64,000 bases of DNA from positions 326,001-390,000 of the forward strand of contig NZ_BSFI01000008.1 in the NCBI RefSeq assembly GCF_027922265.1. Reading direction: 5' to 3'. The translations under genes were made by a program, and so were the position numbers. Below the pieces are notes generated by a model that worked only from the letters and a program-made list of their open reading frames with translations, ran no database searches and was not told the DNA's origin. This DNA is from Hansschlegelia plantiphila (GTDB lineage: Bacteria > Pseudomonadota > Alphaproteobacteria > Rhizobiales > Methylopilaceae). Below are positions 37,134 to 45,882 of this stretch, in pieces (position 1 is the stretch's first letter; every line of letters begins with the position of its first letter).

Positions 37134-37529
37134 TCAGAGGAACCGCCCGCCGCGCTGCAGCACCTCGATCTTGTAGCCGTCCGGGTCGGTGACGAAGAAG
37201 AAGCGGCCAAACGGCTGACCGTCTCGGTCCATCTGCTTCAACGCGCCGGGATTGAGCCCGGCGGCCTCGAAGCGCGCGTGCTCTGCGGCGAGATCATCGA
37301 CCGACACCGCGAGATGGCCGTAACCGTCCCCGAGGTCGTATGGCTTGTCCCGGCCTTCATTGACCGTGAGCTCGAGCTCGAACTCCTGCTCCGGGTTGCT
37401 GAGATAGATCAGCGTGAAGCCTTCGAACGGATAGCGGTTCGCGACCTCGAGGCCAAAAGCGGTCCTGTAGAATGCGACCGAGCGGTGTTCATCCGCCACG
37501 CGGATCATCGAGTGGATAGTCTTCGCCAT
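37134..37529 (-). CDS. gloA: Lactoylglutathione lyase (glyoxalase I)
   Basis: 131-residue metalloenzyme converting the methylglyoxal-glutathione hemithioacetal to S-lactoylglutathione. Two beta-alpha-beta-beta-beta modules supply the metal ligands: H6 in KTIHSMIRV, Glu in LELTVNEGRD, His in YGHLAVSVDD and Glu in YKIEVLQRG. Length is slightly below E. coli GloA (135). It is downstream of the BI-1 gene on the same strand, but a terminator separates them. Confidence 0.93.
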   Translation of the reverse strand: MAKTIHSMIRVADEHRSVAFYRTAFGLEVANRYPFEGFTLIYLSNPEQEFELELTVNEGRDKPYDLGDGYGHLAVSVDDLAAEHARFEAAGLNPGALKQMDRDGQPFGRFFFVTDPDGYKIEVLQRGGRFL

Positions 37530-37603
37530 GTCTCATTCTCCCGGTCGCCGCTCAAGGCGCCGGAAGATGCCGGACGGTGCCGTTTAGGCAAGGCCGCGAA
37601 ACG

Positions 37604-37634
37604 AAAAAGGCCCCGGCGTCGCCGCCGGGGCCTT
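37604..37634 (-). terminator. Intrinsic terminator of the BI-1 gene
   Basis: A 12-bp perfect stem (37607-37618 with 37623-37634) has loop TCGC. On the minus strand it is followed by five Ts (37608-37604). It lies 34 bp after the BI-1 stop. Confidence 0.8.
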
Positions 37635-37668
37635 CTCGCAACCTCCGGCCGGAGCCGGAATTGGGTTC

Positions 37669-38451
37669 TCAGTTGCGGTTGCCGAAGATCGACAGCAGCG
37701 ACGTGAACAGGTTGATGAAGTCGAGATAGAGCGACAGCGCCCCGAAGATCGCCTTGCGGCCCATCGTGTCGCGGTCGTCGCCCTCGAGATACATCTCCTT
37801 GATGCGCTGCGTGTCGTAGGCGGTGAGGCCCGAGAAGATCAGCACGCCGAGCACCGACACGACGAACTGCACCATGGTCGAACCGATGAACAGGTTCACC
37901 AGGCTCGCGATGACGATGCCGATCAGGCCCATCATCAGGAAGGTGCCCATCGCCGAAAGGTCGCGCTTCGTCGTGTAGCCCCAGAGGCTCAGCGCGCCGA
38001 AGGTCGCGGCGGTGATGAAGAACACGCGGCTGATGGAAGCGCCCGTGTAGACCAGGAAGATCGACGAGAGCGACAGGCCCATCAGGCCGGCGAACACGTA
38101 GAAGGCGATCTGCGCGCCGGAGGCGCTGAGGCTGTTCAGGCGGGCCGACAGGAAGAACACCATGCCGAGCGGCGCGAGCAGCACAACCCACTTCAGCGGG
38201 CTTGCGAACAGCAGATAGCCGAACTGGGTGAGGTGCATGCCGCGCGCGGTGGCGACGGCGGAGTTCGCGTCGCTGGTCACCGCGAGCATGAAGGCGCCGA
38301 TCGCGGCGAGGCCGGTGATCGCGAGGCCGAGCGACATGTAGTTGTAGACGCTCAGCATGTAGGTCCGGAGACCCTGGTCGATCGAAGCGCTCGGAACCGA
38401 GACGCCGCCGATCCCAGGCCGGCCATAAGCGTTGCGTGGAAGTTCGGACAT
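37669..38451 (-). CDS. Bax inhibitor-1 (BI-1/YccA) family membrane protein
   Basis: 260-residue protein with seven hydrophobic helices. The BI-1 signature is spread over TAYDTQRIKEMYLEGDD and the C-terminal ALSLYLDFINLFTSLLSIFGNRN. Family members are pH-dependent calcium-leak channels or protease (FtsH) modulators; which applies here is unknown. The ATG at 38451 gives the normal cytoplasmic N-terminus (MSELPRNAYGRPG). It is monocistronic with a strong terminator. Confidence 0.93.
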   Translation of the reverse strand: MSELPRNAYGRPGIGGVSVPSASIDQGLRTYMLSVYNYMSLGLAITGLAAIGAFMLAVTSDANSAVATARGMHLTQFGYLLFASPLKWVVLLAPLGMVFFLSARLNSLSASGAQIAFYVFAGLMGLSLSSIFLVYTGASISRVFFITAATFGALSLWGYTTKRDLSAMGTFLMMGLIGIVIASLVNLFIGSTMVQFVVSVLGVLIFSGLTAYDTQRIKEMYLEGDDRDTMGRKAIFGALSLYLDFINLFTSLLSIFGNRN

Positions 38452-38600
38452 CGTCAGCGTTCCCTCAAGAACTGGTGCTGGAAGCAGTCGTCGCAGAGCG
38501 CGACGATCCCTTTGGACCTGGATGATATGGGCATGGCCCTGATCCGCACAAGTTCGAGACCCGCTTGCGGTTCTGACATCTTCGTCAGATGGCCTCATGC

Positions 38601-39182
38601 TTAACGGAATTTCCCGCGACGCGGCGTTTTTATCTTCCGGGGCGGAAGTCCGATCGCCAGCGTCGTCTCGGGTCCGAGACGGGCGATCAGCCGCCTCAGC
38701 GGAAGAGGAGCGAGCGCGACGCAGCCCTCGGTCGGCGTGAAGCCCGGACGCGCTGCGTGCAGGAAGATCGCGCTTCCGCGGCCCGGCCGGGCCGGCCTGT
38801 CGTTCCAGCCGAGTTCGCCCACCAGATCGTAGAGCCGGTCGTCGCGCCACATCCGTTCGTGGGACGCCGCGAACGGCAGCCGCACTGGACGGTTGTAGCG
38901 AGGATGACCGGCCGCGTCGCACCAGCCGTCGTCCGGGCGGGTCAGCCTGACGCCAAGCCCCGCAGCCGGCCTCGCCGCCCGATCCGGCCGCCGCCAGACG
39001 CGCCTTATCTTCAGGGCCGCGCGCGGCGTGGCGCCGTCGCCTTCGCGCTTGTGGGCGGTGATTCCCGAACGGCCGAGAGCGCAGACGAAGCTGGCCCCGC
39101 CGGCCGTCAGCCGGCCCTTCGCCCGATCACAAATCCGCGCGCGGACGTCGATTCGACCCAAAAAACGACGCTTCAGACCCAC
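38601..39182 (-). CDS. L,D-transpeptidase (YkuD) family protein
   Basis: 193-residue protein of the short L,D-transpeptidase type. Catalytic residues are in the C-terminal part: histidine in SAIFLHAARPGF and nucleophile cysteine in TPTEGCVALAPLPLRRL. RPVRLPFAASHERMWRDDRLYDLV is the usual preceding region. Such enzymes form 3-3 peptidoglycan cross-links or anchor proteins. No clear signal peptide follows the chosen GTG at 39182; the start is uncertain, and a longer frame reaches 39293 but would overlap the divergent regulator gene. It is adjacent to the CenR-type regulator. Confidence 0.8.
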   Translation of the reverse strand: MGLKRRFLGRIDVRARICDRAKGRLTAGGASFVCALGRSGITAHKREGDGATPRAALKIRRVWRRPDRAARPAAGLGVRLTRPDDGWCDAAGHPRYNRPVRLPFAASHERMWRDDRLYDLVGELGWNDRPARPGRGSAIFLHAARPGFTPTEGCVALAPLPLRRLIARLGPETTLAIGLPPRKIKTPRRGKFR

Positions 39183-39276
39183 GCGCGCCCCATAATACCA
39201 TCCCCGCCTTGTCGAATGAGGGGGTGGCGCCTTAACTCTCGGTCGCCGCCCGGGCACGGGCTCCAGAGACCCTTGA

Positions 39277-39963
39277 ATGGCCGCCAAGCGCAAGATCCTA
39301 ATCGTCGAGGACGATCCTGACCTCCGCGGCGAACTCGCCGATCAGCTCGACCTCCATGACGAATTCGAATCCATGCAGGCGCCGTCCGCCACCGACGGCG
39401 TGACGCAGGTGCGGGGCGAGCACGTCGATCTGGTGCTGATGGACGTCGGCCTGCCCGACATGGACGGCCGCGAGGCCGTCCGGATCATGCGGCGGGACGG
39501 CTATCGCGGCCCGGTGATCATGCTGACGGCACAGGATTCCGACGCGGACACGATTCTCGGGCTGGAAGCCGGCGCCAACGACTACATCGCCAAGCCCGTG
39601 CGATTCGCGGTCCTGCTCGCCCGCATCCGCGCCCAGTTGCGCAGCCACGAGGCCAGCGAGGACGCGGTCTTTTCGATCGGCCCCTACACGTTCAAGCCTG
39701 GCGCGAAGCTGCTCGTCACCGAGAAGAGCGCCAAGATCCGCCTGACCGAGAAGGAAACATCGATCCTGCGCTATCTCTATCGCGCCGGCGCGGCCGTCGT
39801 CGGCCGAGAAACGCTTCTTCAGGAAGTCTGGGGCTATAATTCGGGCGTGACGACTCACACGCTCGAAACGCATGTCTACCGGCTGCGCCAGAAAATCGAA
39901 GCCGACCCGTCGAATGCGCGTCTGCTCGTCACAGAAGCCGGGGGGTACAAGCTCGTTCCGTGA
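39277..39963 (+). CDS. cenR: OmpR-family response regulator of the CenR/OtpR type
   Basis: 228-residue regulator. The receiver domain (about 5-120) has the acidic pocket EDD at 11-13, phosphoacceptor D56 in VLMDVGLPDMDG and lysine in YIAKPVRFAVLLARIRAQL. The winged-helix effector domain (about 130-228) contains KIRLTEKETSILRYLYRAG and TTHTLETHVYRLRQKIE. The pattern matches the Brucella OtpR / Caulobacter CenR group, linked to cell-envelope control and beta-lactam tolerance, and the next gene, a cNMP-binding protein, matches the Brucella context as I recall it. No cognate histidine kinase is adjacent. Confidence 0.85.
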   Translation: MAAKRKILIVEDDPDLRGELADQLDLHDEFESMQAPSATDGVTQVRGEHVDLVLMDVGLPDMDGREAVRIMRRDGYRGPVIMLTAQDSDADTILGLEAGANDYIAKPVRFAVLLARIRAQLRSHEASEDAVFSIGPYTFKPGAKLLVTEKSAKIRLTEKETSILRYLYRAGAAVVGRETLLQEVWGYNSGVTTHTLETHVYRLRQKIEADPSNARLLVTEAGGYKLVP

Positions 39964-39994
39964 GGGGCGTGTTTGACGTGTAAAGCGGGGGCGC

Positions 39995-40435
39995 GTGGCG
40001 CTCGAAGACGACATCAGAACGCTGAGCGAAACGCCGCTGCTCGATGAGCTCGGACGCGACGCCCTGCGTCTGATCGCCTTCTCGGCGGACCGCATCCGCC
40101 TTGGCGCCGGCGACGTGCTGTTCCGCGAGGGCGACGCGGCCGATTCCGGATATGTCCTGGTTTCCGGCGCTCTTTCGCTCAAACGGCCGAATTCCGAGAA
40201 GATCGTCGGCCGCGGCGCGCTGATCGGCGAATTGGCGCTGATTTGCGACATGCGACGCCCGGCGACGGCGACCGCGACTGAATCCTCGCAGGTGCTCAAG
40301 ATCGCACGCGGCTTGTTCGGCCGGCTGTTCGACGAGTATCCCGACCTCGCGCGCAAGCTGCACGCCCGGCTCGCCGCCCGGCTGCAGGGCGACATCGCCG
40401 AGCTCAGGACAATCGAGACGCTGCTCAGGAAGTGA
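39995..40435 (+). CDS. Cyclic nucleotide-binding domain protein
   Basis: 146-residue single-domain protein with a CAP-family beta-roll (GAGDVLFREGDAADSGYVLVSG and IVGRGALIGELALICDMRRPATATAT). The last segment is the phosphate-binding cassette, with the Arg-Pro-Ala pattern seen in functional sites. There is no DNA-binding or catalytic domain, so it probably acts by protein contact. The GTG start is at 39995, 31 bp after the cenR stop, indicating an operon. Confidence 0.9.
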   Translation: MALEDDIRTLSETPLLDELGRDALRLIAFSADRIRLGAGDVLFREGDAADSGYVLVSGALSLKRPNSEKIVGRGALIGELALICDMRRPATATATESSQVLKIARGLFGRLFDEYPDLARKLHARLAARLQGDIAELRTIETLLRK

Positions 40436-40485
40436 GTCGCCGCCGCGGCCCGCTCTGCTAATGTGCGCTCGAACGGGCGGAACGG

Positions 40486-41226
40486 ATGGAAGCGCGGGCG
40501 TCTGGGGGGTCGATGGCGTTCTTGGCGCGGCCGTCCACGGCCCGGCTGCTGCGGCCGAGGACCTCGCTTGCGGGAACGGCGCTGCGCGTCCTGCTCGCGA
40601 TCCTCGCGATCCCGATCATCCTCGTGCCGATCTACGCCGTCGTCCCGCCGGTCTCGACGCCGATGCTGGCGCGCTGGCTGACCGCGCGGCCCGTGACGCG
40701 GACATGGACGCCGCTCGACCGGATCTCGCCGGCGCTGCCACGCGCCGTGCTCGTCTCCGAAGACGCTCGCTTCTGCCGCCATCACGGCGTCGACTGGGGC
40801 GCGATCCGGGAGGTGATGCGCCAGAGCGGCGACACCGGCCCCGGCCGAGGGGCGTCGACGATCGCGATGCAGGTCGCGAAGAATCTGTTTCTCTGGCAGG
40901 GCGGGGCCTACATCCGAAAGCCGCTCGAGATCGTGCTCGCCCACTGGATCGACCTGGTGTGGACCAAGCGCCGGGTGATGGAGGTCTATCTCAATATCGC
41001 CGAATGGGGCCCGAACGGCGTGTTCGGCGCCCAGGCCGGCGCGCGGCGCGCCTTCGGCCGGGACGCCTCGGCGCTCGGCCCCCGAGAGGCGGCGCTGATG
41101 GCCGCGGCGCTGCCGAACCCCGTGCTGCGCGACCCCAAGCGCCCCAGCCGGCGTGCGAGTTCGCACGCCGCGATCATCGCCGCGCGGGCGAAGGGCGCCG
41201 GAGACCTGGTCTCCTGCCTGAAGTGA
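40486..41226 (+). CDS. mtgA: Monofunctional biosynthetic peptidoglycan transglycosylase
   Basis: 246-residue inner-membrane glycosyltransferase (GT51) that polymerises lipid II. A signal anchor lies at about residues 32-52 (ALRVLLAILAIPIILVPIY). The catalytic glutamate is in VLVSEDARFCRHHGVDW and further conserved motifs are GRGASTIAMQVAKNLFLW, RKPLEIVLAHWID and KRRVMEVYLNIAEWG. A second possible ATG is nine codons downstream. It follows the cNMP-binding gene by 50 bp and may belong to the same envelope-related transcript. Confidence 0.95.
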   Translation: MEARASGGSMAFLARPSTARLLRPRTSLAGTALRVLLAILAIPIILVPIYAVVPPVSTPMLARWLTARPVTRTWTPLDRISPALPRAVLVSEDARFCRHHGVDWGAIREVMRQSGDTGPGRGASTIAMQVAKNLFLWQGGAYIRKPLEIVLAHWIDLVWTKRRVMEVYLNIAEWGPNGVFGAQAGARRAFGRDASALGPREAALMAAALPNPVLRDPKRPSRRASSHAAIIAARAKGAGDLVSCLK

Positions 41227-41243
41227 CGGCCGGTTTTCGCTGG

Positions 41244-41280
41244 CGTCGGGCGGGCTATGCCGCTATAAGCCCGCCCGACG
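41244..41280. repeat. 13-bp perfect hairpin with TATAAG in its loop, upstream of rpmF
   Basis: Arms 41244-41256 and 41268-41280 are exact reverse complements. The 11-base loop begins ATGCCGC and ends TATA, so TATAAG (41264-41269) straddles the loop and right arm. No T-run follows. It may end mtgA transcription or form part of the rpmF promoter; no good -35 was seen 17 bp upstream. Confidence 0.6.
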
Positions 41281-41358
41281 AGGCGGCGACTACGGCTCCG
41301 CCCGCTTTTTCGCGCGCGCGAAAGCGCCTGGCGCAGACTGACTGACGGAGTTTTCGAA

Positions 41359-41544
41359 ATGGCCGTTCCGAAGCGCAAGACCTCCCCCATGAAGCGTGGG
41401 CACCGCCGCTCGGCGGACGCGCTCAAGGCCCCGACCTATGTCGAGGACAAGGACTCCGGCGAGCTGCGCCGCCCGCACCACCTCGACCTGAAGACCGGCA
41501 TGTATCGCGGCCGGCAGATCCTGTCGCCCAAGGTCGACGCGTAA
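41359..41544 (+). CDS. rpmF: 50S ribosomal protein L32
   Basis: 61-residue protein beginning [19 protein letters not shown], the standard alphaproteobacterial L32 form lacking the zinc-binding CxxC pair (no cysteines), so the ribosome does not need zinc here. It is monocistronic, with a terminator at 41632-41657. plsX, which often follows rpmF in Alphaproteobacteria, is absent. Confidence 0.97.
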   Translation: MAVPKRKTSPMKRGHRRSADALKAPTYVEDKDSGELRRPHHLDLKTGMYRGRQILSPKVDA

Positions 41545-41631
41545 GGCCTCCGACGTCGCGGCGAAAGCCGCAGCCGACCGCGCTTCCGGGCGCTCCAGCG
41601 TTGGTCTCGTCGAATGAAATGGCAGACGTCG

Positions 41632-41657
41632 AAGCCGGCTCCCAGGAGCCGGCTTTT
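41632..41657 (+). terminator. Intrinsic terminator of rpmF
   Basis: An 11-bp perfect stem (41632-41642 with 41645-41655) is followed by Ts to 41657. It lies 88 bp after rpmF, at the 3' end of the convergent gene at 41672. Confidence 0.75.
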
Positions 41658-41671
41658 CGCGTTTGAACCGC

Positions 41672-42037
41672 CTACGCCACGCCGTGCGACCGCTTCGGCT
41701 TGTCGCGACCCGAGCGATAGGCGTCGAGCGCCTCCTTGACGCTGGCGCGACGCCGATCTTGCGTCTGCGACAGGCCGATCGCGGTTGCGAGCTGTGCGAC
41801 GAGCGGCGCATAGCCCCCCCCCCCCGCCCTCGCGAATATCGCGCGAGGCGGGTCCGGCCTCTCAGCCTCATGCTCTGGCGTCGAGCTCACATCGACCTTC
41901 GCCTCGATACGGCTGACCGGATCGACCCTGGCTTCGGCGGGGACGGGCGCTCCCATGGCCGGCGTGTTCGGCCTCGTGACGCGACCGACCGTGCGCTCAG
42001 CCCGCCCTACTTTACCAACTGGAGGTAGCATAAGCAC
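41672..42037 (-). CDS. Hypothetical protein with a 12-base G homopolymer
   Basis: 121-residue protein supported by an excellent ribosome-binding site: AAGGAGGG (42052-42045 on the minus strand) seven bases before the GTG at 42037; an ATG two codons later is the alternative. The N-terminal half is low-complexity (MLPPVGKVGRAERTVGR, Pro/Val/Arg-rich). A 12-G tract (41825-41814) encodes a glycine run. The C-terminal part YAPLVAQLATAIGLSQTQD, then SVKEALDAYRSG, looks like a folded helical domain. A one-base slip in the tract would change the last 46 residues. No family is recognised. Confidence 0.6.
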   Translation of the reverse strand: MLMLPPVGKVGRAERTVGRVTRPNTPAMGAPVPAEARVDPVSRIEAKVDVSSTPEHEAERPDPPRAIFARAGGGGYAPLVAQLATAIGLSQTQDRRRASVKEALDAYRSGRDKPKRSHGVA

Positions 42038-42207
42038 GATGAGACCCTCCTTATGGAAGAGGCGTTGCTTCCGCTTTCACACTCGAACGCCCTATTAACC
42101 AAGTATAGGGCCGCACGGGCCTTCACATTCTCTCTTAAGAGTTCTAAGGAGTTTTTTCGTAGAGTCCGGACTGCCGATTCGAACTTTCTCGACTGGCTCA
42201 AGGACAG

Positions 42208-43926
42208 ATGTCGGTGACCATGCCGCTAGAAACGGCCCAGGGATCTTTACCCGACGCTTGGACGCTCGACGACGTGCTCGCAGCGGTCGGCGAAGCCGCC
42301 TATGTCTGGAATGTCGACACCGACGCGCTGCATTGGTCCCCGGGCGCCGCCGACGCGCTCGGGCTCTCCCCCAACGTGGCGATCGACACCGCCAGCCGCT
42401 TCGCAGCGCTGCTCGACCCCGACGCGCTCACCACGCGGCGCGAGGCGGTGTTCGGTTCGACCAGCCAGGATCTCGGCGAAGGCGTCCCGTTCGAGGTCGA
42501 GTATCCGCTGAACCAGGGTCCACGCGCCCAGCGGCTATGGGTCCAGGACCGGGGCCGCTGGCGAGCCGACGAGGACGGACGTCCGAAGACGGTCGTCGGC
42601 GTCGTGCGCCGACTCGGCGCCAGGTACGAGACGGCCCAGCAGGCCGCGACGCTCGCCCGGTTCGACCCGCTCACCGGCCAGCTCAGCCGGGCGCGGCTGA
42701 TCGAGGTGGCGGGCGCCGCCCTCGCCGCCGGAACGCGGATGCGGACGCCGTGCTCCTTCGCGCTCGCCTCGCTCACCAATCTCGGCGCGATCAACGACGC
42801 CTATGGCTACGACGTGGGCGATCTCGCGATCGTCGAGGTCTCGCGCCGGTTTCGCGGCGCGATGCGAGGCGGCGACACGCTCGGCCGCTTCTCGACGTCG
42901 ACCTTCGGTTTCACGCTTCAGGAGTGCGATCGCGGGGATCTCGAGGTCGTCATCCGGCGGCTCGCCGACGCCGTCCACGCCGCGCCCATCGCGACGCCGG
43001 CCGGCTCCGTCGCCGTGCGGGTCGCGATCGGCGCCGTGGTCGCGCCCAGGCACGCTCGCGACACCTCCGAAATGGTCGCGCGGGCGCGGCTTTCGCTCGC
43101 CCAGGCCGCAGCGCGGCCGGCCGCGGTCTGCATCTACGCGCCGGACCCCGAGCGGGAAGCGGCGCGGCGCGCCAACATGCGCCTCGCAGACCAACTCGTC
43201 GCCGCGTTGAACGACGGACGGGTCCGCCTCGCGCTCCAGCCTGTGTTCGCGGTCTCGACGGGCGAGGCGGTGTGGAGCGAAGCGCTGGTGCGCGTCGTCC
43301 TTCCCGACGGCGAGATTATTTCCGGCGGCCCGCTCGCCGCCGCCGCCGAGGAGGTCGGCCTCATCCACATGCTCGACCGGCGCGTGCTGGATCTGGCGGT
43401 CGCCCATCTCAGCCGACGGCCGGATGCTTATGTCGCCATCAACGTTTCGGCCGCGACGACGGCGGACGAGACATGGCTCGAGGCGCTCTACGCATGGCTC
43501 GCGCTACGCCCGGATGTGGCGGAACGGCTGATGGTCGAGATCACGGAAACCGCGGCGATCGCCGACCTCGAAGTAACGTCGCGCTTCATCGGAGACCTGC
43601 GGCGCCGGGGGATCAAGGTCGCGATCGACGATTTCGGAACCGGGCACACCTCGTTCAAGGCGCTGAAGGAGCTCTCGATCGATCTCGTGAAGATCGACGG
43701 GTCATTCGTGCGCGACCTCGAAAGTTCGCCCGAAGCAGGCGCCTTCGTGCGCGCGCTGCTCGCGCTCGCCCGCGAACTCGGCTTCGAAACGGTCGCCGAG
43801 CAGGTGGAGACCCAGGGTGTCGCCGATCTGCTGAAGGCCTGGGGCGCGACCTATCTCCAGGGTCGTCTGCTCGCCGCGCCGGCGCTCGCGCCGATCGAGG
43901 ACGACCCCTCGGTCCAAGCGATTTGA
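42208..43926 (+). CDS. PAS-GGDEF-EAL protein, probable c-di-GMP phosphodiesterase
   Basis: 572-residue cytoplasmic protein. A PAS-like sensor occupies about residues 20-140. The GGDEF domain (about 150-310) has lost its active site: where GGDEF is expected there is FSTSTF near 228-233. The EAL domain (about 325-560) keeps E358-L360 in WSEALVR, and also NVSAAT, EITETAAI, DDFGTGHTSF, KIDGSFV, the AEQVET glutamate and YLQGRL. It should therefore hydrolyse c-di-GMP, perhaps with GTP sensed by the dead GGDEF domain. The ATG at 42208 was chosen; ATG at 42220 is possible. A TTAACC half-site at 42095 resembles CtrA binding but is weak. Confidence 0.9.
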   Translation: MSVTMPLETAQGSLPDAWTLDDVLAAVGEAAYVWNVDTDALHWSPGAADALGLSPNVAIDTASRFAALLDPDALTTRREAVFGSTSQDLGEGVPFEVEYPLNQGPRAQRLWVQDRGRWRADEDGRPKTVVGVVRRLGARYETAQQAATLARFDPLTGQLSRARLIEVAGAALAAGTRMRTPCSFALASLTNLGAINDAYGYDVGDLAIVEVSRRFRGAMRGGDTLGRFSTSTFGFTLQECDRGDLEVVIRRLADAVHAAPIATPAGSVAVRVAIGAVVAPRHARDTSEMVARARLSLAQAAARPAAVCIYAPDPEREAARRANMRLADQLVAALNDGRVRLALQPVFAVSTGEAVWSEALVRVVLPDGEIISGGPLAAAAEEVGLIHMLDRRVLDLAVAHLSRRPDAYVAINVSAATTADETWLEALYAWLALRPDVAERLMVEITETAAIADLEVTSRFIGDLRRRGIKVAIDDFGTGHTSFKALKELSIDLVKIDGSFVRDLESSPEAGAFVRALLALARELGFETVAEQVETQGVADLLKAWGATYLQGRLLAAPALAPIEDDPSVQAI

Positions 43927-43989
43927 CGAGGGATCTTCAGTTTTCGATCCGAACGGTTCGCGGGCATGGCGCTGAAGCGTACGTCCGCC

Positions 43990-45276
43990 TCATTCAGCGG
44001 CGGCCTGGTCGCCGGCCCGGCCGTAGCGGCGGGCGACATAGTCCTCCACCATCGCCTTGAAGTCTCCGACGATATTCGGCCCCCGCAGCGTGGCGACCTT
44101 CTTGCCGTCGACGAACACCGGCGCGCTCGGGACCTCGCCGGTGCCCGGCAGCGAAATGCCGATGTCGGCGTGCTTGGACTCGCCCGGCCCGTTCACGATG
44201 CAGCCCATCACCGCGACGTTGAGCGCCTCGACGCCCGGATAAATGGCCTTCCACTCCGGCATGCGCGCGACGATGTGGTTCTGGACGTCGCGGGCGAGCT
44301 CCTGGAAAACCGTCGATGTGGTGCGCCCGCAGCCGGGGCACGCCGCGACCAGCGGCACGAAGGTGCGGAAGCCCATGGTCTGCAGGATCTCCTGCGCGAC
44401 CTTGACCTCAAGCGTGCGATCGCCGCCGGGTTCGGGCGTCAGCGAGACGCGGATGGTGTCGCCAATTCCCTGCTGCAGCAGCACGCCGAGCGCCGCAGCC
44501 GACGCCACGACGCCCTTCGAGCCCATGCCGGCCTCTGTCAGGCCGAGGTGGAGGGCGTAGTCCGCGCGGCGGGAGAGTTCGGCGTAGACCGAGATCAGGT
44601 CCTGCACCGCGGAGACCTTGGCCGACAGGATGATCCTTTCCCGCGGCAACCCGAGCTCTTCGGCGCGGGCCGCGGACAGCAGCACGGAGCGGATCAGCGC
44701 CTCGCGGGTGACCTCGCGCGCCTGCTTCGGCGCGGAGGACGCCGCGTTCTCGTCCATCAGCCGGGTCATCAGCTCGTTGTCGAGCGAGCCCCAGTTGCCG
44801 CCGATCCGAACCGGCCTGTCGTGCCGCGCGGCGATCTCGATGATCTGCGAGAAATGCCGGTCCCTCTTGGCGCCGAAGCCGACATTGCCGGGGTTGATGC
44901 GATATTTCGCGAGCGCTTCCGCACAGGCCGGATGCTCGGCGAGCAGAGTGTGGCCGATGTAGTGGAAATCGCCGACCAGCGGCGTCGCCAGTCCTCGCTT
45001 CGCCAGGCCGTCGCGGATGTGTGGCACCGCTGCGGCGGCCTCCGCCCGGTCGACCGTGATCCGCACGAGCTCCGAGCCGGCGCGGGCGAGCGCCGCGACC
45101 TGGTCGATCGTCTTCGCGATGTCGGCGGTGTCGGTGTTGGTCATCGACTGCACGACGACCGGCGCGCCGCCGCCGACCATGACGGAGCCGACCATCACGC
45201 CGCGCGAGCCGCGCCGGGCCGCGAGCGCTCCGGGACAGTCGACGGGCTGGACTGCGGTTTCAGGCGTCGACGGCAT
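43990..45276 (-). CDS. ispG: 4-hydroxy-3-methylbut-2-en-1-yl diphosphate synthase
   Basis: 428-residue 4Fe-4S enzyme of the MEP isoprenoid pathway, converting MEcPP to HMBPP. The TIM-barrel domain starts [22 protein letters not shown]. The C-terminal cluster-binding domain has cysteines in [11 protein letters not shown] and [14 protein letters not shown]. Length fits the alphaproteobacterial form. Its start lies 17 bases inside the end of the Zur-like gene, so the two are probably co-transcribed and coupled. Confidence 0.97.
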   Translation of the reverse strand: MPSTPETAVQPVDCPGALAARRGSRGVMVGSVMVGGGAPVVVQSMTNTDTADIAKTIDQVAALARAGSELVRITVDRAEAAAAVPHIRDGLAKRGLATPLVGDFHYIGHTLLAEHPACAEALAKYRINPGNVGFGAKRDRHFSQIIEIAARHDRPVRIGGNWGSLDNELMTRLMDENAASSAPKQAREVTREALIRSVLLSAARAEELGLPRERIILSAKVSAVQDLISVYAELSRRADYALHLGLTEAGMGSKGVVASAAALGVLLQQGIGDTIRVSLTPEPGGDRTLEVKVAQEILQTMGFRTFVPLVAACPGCGRTTSTVFQELARDVQNHIVARMPEWKAIYPGVEALNVAVMGCIVNGPGESKHADIGISLPGTGEVPSAPVFVDGKKVATLRGPNIVGDFKAMVEDYVARRYGRAGDQAAAE

Positions 45277-45802
45277 CGGGCTCTCTCAGCTTGAGCTTGG
45301 TCCGGCAATGCGCGCATTCGCCGGAAACCTCAATCACCGGTGCGCGCGGCCGGAAGCCGGAGGCGCGCGCAAGCGCGCGGAGCGCGTCGGCGAAGGCCGG
45401 CGTAGCGGCCTCGCCAACCGCGCCGCAGCGCTCGCAGATCAGGAACACGACCGGCGCTCCCTCGGCGCCTGCATGATCACTGCTGCAGGCGACGAAAGCG
45501 TTACGGCTCTCGATGCGATGAACGAGGCCCTGCTCCAGAAGAAAATCGAGCGCCCGGTAGACGGTGATCGGCGCCGGCGGCTTCTCGCCCGCGTGCGTCA
45601 GCCGCTCGATCACCTCATAAGCCCCGGCCGGCGCATGGTCGGCCGCCAGCGCCTCGAGCACCCGGCGACGGATATCGGTGAGCCGTGCGCCGCGCTCGGC
45701 GCAGACCCGCTCGGCGCGGTCCAGCACGTCCCGCGCGCAGGCGCGGTGGTCGTGTCCAGGGGCTGCGAAGGCGCGGTCTTCAGCTCGGTGTGCGTGCGTC
45801 AT
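45260..45802 (-). CDS. zur: Fur-family regulator, Zur-like
   Basis: 180-residue metal-responsive repressor. The N-terminus is His-rich ([11 protein letters not shown], then GHDHRA). The winged helix is at about 40-100 ([29 protein letters not shown] and [21 protein letters not shown]). Two CxxC pairs, CERC and CAHC, form the structural zinc site. The shape of the HTH and the metal domain favours Zur (zinc uptake) over Fur. The ATG at 45802 is preferred, with GGGCGAG next to it; an ATG five codons earlier is possible. It is divergent from bdhA. Confidence 0.85.
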   Translation of the reverse strand: MTHAHRAEDRAFAAPGHDHRACARDVLDRAERVCAERGARLTDIRRRVLEALAADHAPAGAYEVIERLTHAGEKPPAPITVYRALDFLLEQGLVHRIESRNAFVACSSDHAGAEGAPVVFLICERCGAVGEAATPAFADALRALARASGFRPRAPVIEVSGECAHCRTKLKLREPDAVDA

Positions 45803-45882
45803 CTCGCCCGATCTCATAGCATGATGCGCGGAAGTTATCTCGGCGACGCCGCTTGCGCAGCCGACCTCAAGGGAGACCTCGC

